Shown here piece by piece: positions 23,837-24,490 of a stretch of DNA of 24,490 nucleotides. Location of the stretch: assembly GCA_031411695.1 (NCBI GenBank), contig JANOBO010000120.1, positions 1 to 24,490 of the forward strand, written 5' to 3'. The number at the start of each line of letters is the position of its first letter. Within the stretch, counting starts at the first letter, position 1. The position numbers and the translations under genes are program-made. Below the pieces are notes generated by a model. The model made no database searches. It saw only the letters and a list, made by a program, of their open reading frames with translations, and was not told where the DNA came from. Source of the DNA: JAIBCL01 sp031411695. Its GTDB lineage: Bacteria > Verrucomicrobiota > Verrucomicrobiia > Verrucomicrobiales > Verrucomicrobiaceae.

Positions 23837-24490
23837 ATGAATACCGACGCGCATCTTTATGAGATCTTCCGCGATCATCCGGAGTGGATCGGCGATCTCA
23901 TGAACGAGCCATTCCCCGAGCCGGGCAAGTTCCGGTCCGTCACCATGAAAAAGGTGGAGCGCCGGCTCGACGGCCTGCTTATCCCGGCGAACCGGCGCAA
24001 ACCACTGCGAGTCATTGAATTCCAGTTTTTTCCAAGCACCGACATTTATCTCCGTGCCGCCGAGCAGCGGCTCGCCGTGCATCGCCTTCATCCGAGACGG
24101 GAAGTTGAGGCCATCATCTTTTTTGCCAGCCGTCGTCTCGACAAGCGACCCGCTCCGTGGACAAGCGTCGTGCATGCCGTGTACCTCGACGAGGAAATGG
24201 TCGTCCTCTCACAACGGCAGCCGGATCATCCTTTGCCAAAGCTCCTGGCCCCGGTGTTTGAGAAAGACGATGCGAAGCTTGAAGCCTCCGCAGCAAAAGT
24301 GTATAAAGACCTTGGTCGGCTGCGAGGCGTTTCCGGCCTCCAGCGCGAGACGCTCCAGCTCATCTATTCCAGCCTCCTCATCAGCCGCTTCAAACACAAA
24401 ACCACACAGGAAATCATCGCCATGATCACCTCACTCGACATCACCAAGACCCGCGCCGGCAGAGAATTGATCGCCATTGGCAAGGCCGAG
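23837..24490 (+). CDS. DUF2887/Rpn-like PD-(D/E)XK protein, 3' end cut by the window
   Basis: An open frame of 218 residues that runs off the window without a stop. It opens MNTDAHLYEIFRDHPEW and contains RRLDGLLIP (42-50, Asp45) and RVIEFQFF (58-65, Glu61, Gln63), the D and E-x-Q pattern of PD-(D/E)XK nucleases of the DUF2887/Rpn type. TDIYLRAAEQRLAVHRL (68-84) and a helical C-terminal part (LQRETLQLIYSSLLI) also fit. Such proteins are frequent in cyanobacteria and Verrucomicrobiota; the Rpn relatives promote recombination. Transcription is divergent from the oxidoreductase at 22572-23678, with 158 bp between the starts and no promoter I could identify there. Confidence 0.8.
   Translation, partial: MNTDAHLYEIFRDHPEWIGDLMNEPFPEPGKFRSVTMKKVERRLDGLLIPANRRKPLRVIEFQFFPSTDIYLRAAEQRLAVHRLHPRREVEAIIFFASRRLDKRPAPWTSVVHAVYLDEEMVVLSQRQPDHPLPKLLAPVFEKDDAKLEASAAKVYKDLGRLRGVSGLQRETLQLIYSSLLISRFKHKTTQEIIAMITSLDITKTRAGRELIAIGKAE

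Overview
The window is a GC-rich bacterial chromosomal segment (about 60% G+C by eye) that most resembles Verrucomicrobiota. This is inferred from the gene mix, not from a marker gene. The pointers are a Ser/Thr kinase fused to PEGA and formylglycine-enzyme-like domains, a Tat-type Gfo/Idh/MocA oxidoreductase beside a DUF6807 protein, an HTTM-like membrane protein with its small partner, and carboxynorspermidine decarboxylase. No tRNA, rRNA, CRISPR array or transposase was seen. No stretch over 300 bases lacks a gene.

Layout. (1) 51-2150, plus strand: an Ala/Lys-rich lipoprotein, then a small membrane-anchored protein overlapping (ATGA) an HTTM-like polytopic membrane protein. (2) 2151-9820, minus strand, tightly packed in order of transcription: kinase/PEGA/SUMF1 gene (split by an apparent one-base frameshift), Ste24-type M48 protease, zinc-ribbon single-pass membrane protein, rpoN (sigma-54) and mrp (ATP-binding Fe-S carrier). 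The 99 bp upstream of rpoN holds two face-to-face matches to the sigma-54 -24/-12 promoter consensus. (3) 9821-10032: divergent intergenic region with a 97-bp element bounded by inverted, internally palindromic repeats. (4) 10033-11220, plus strand: nspC. (5) 11231-15849, minus strand: Gfo/Idh/MocA oxidoreductase, DUF6807 protein, secreted alpha/beta hydrolase and an enoyl-thioester reductase-like MDR enzyme. The oxidoreductase and DUF6807 genes look like one operon, and the hydrolase may belong to the same carbohydrate-directed set. (6) 16004-23678, minus strand: a second oxidoreductase (At4g09670-like), a PelA-like polysaccharide deacetylase, a membrane-anchored TPR protein, and a secreted TPR protein with a C-terminal outer-membrane-barrel-like region. 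(7) 23837-end, plus strand: a partial DUF2887/Rpn-like PD-(D/E)XK protein.

The most interesting region is 16004-22555. It looks like a reduced Pel-type exopolysaccharide modification and export module. The deacetylase keeps the D-x-D and H-x3-H metal/catalytic pattern of PelA but has no N-terminal glycoside hydrolase domain. The jobs of the single PelB protein (TPR scaffold plus porin) appear divided between two consecutive genes. No pelC, pelD, pelE, pelF or pelG is visible in the window, so the polymerase is elsewhere or different. The second notable signal is the mirrored sigma-54 promoter pair directly upstream of the sigma-54 gene, which suggests autoregulation.
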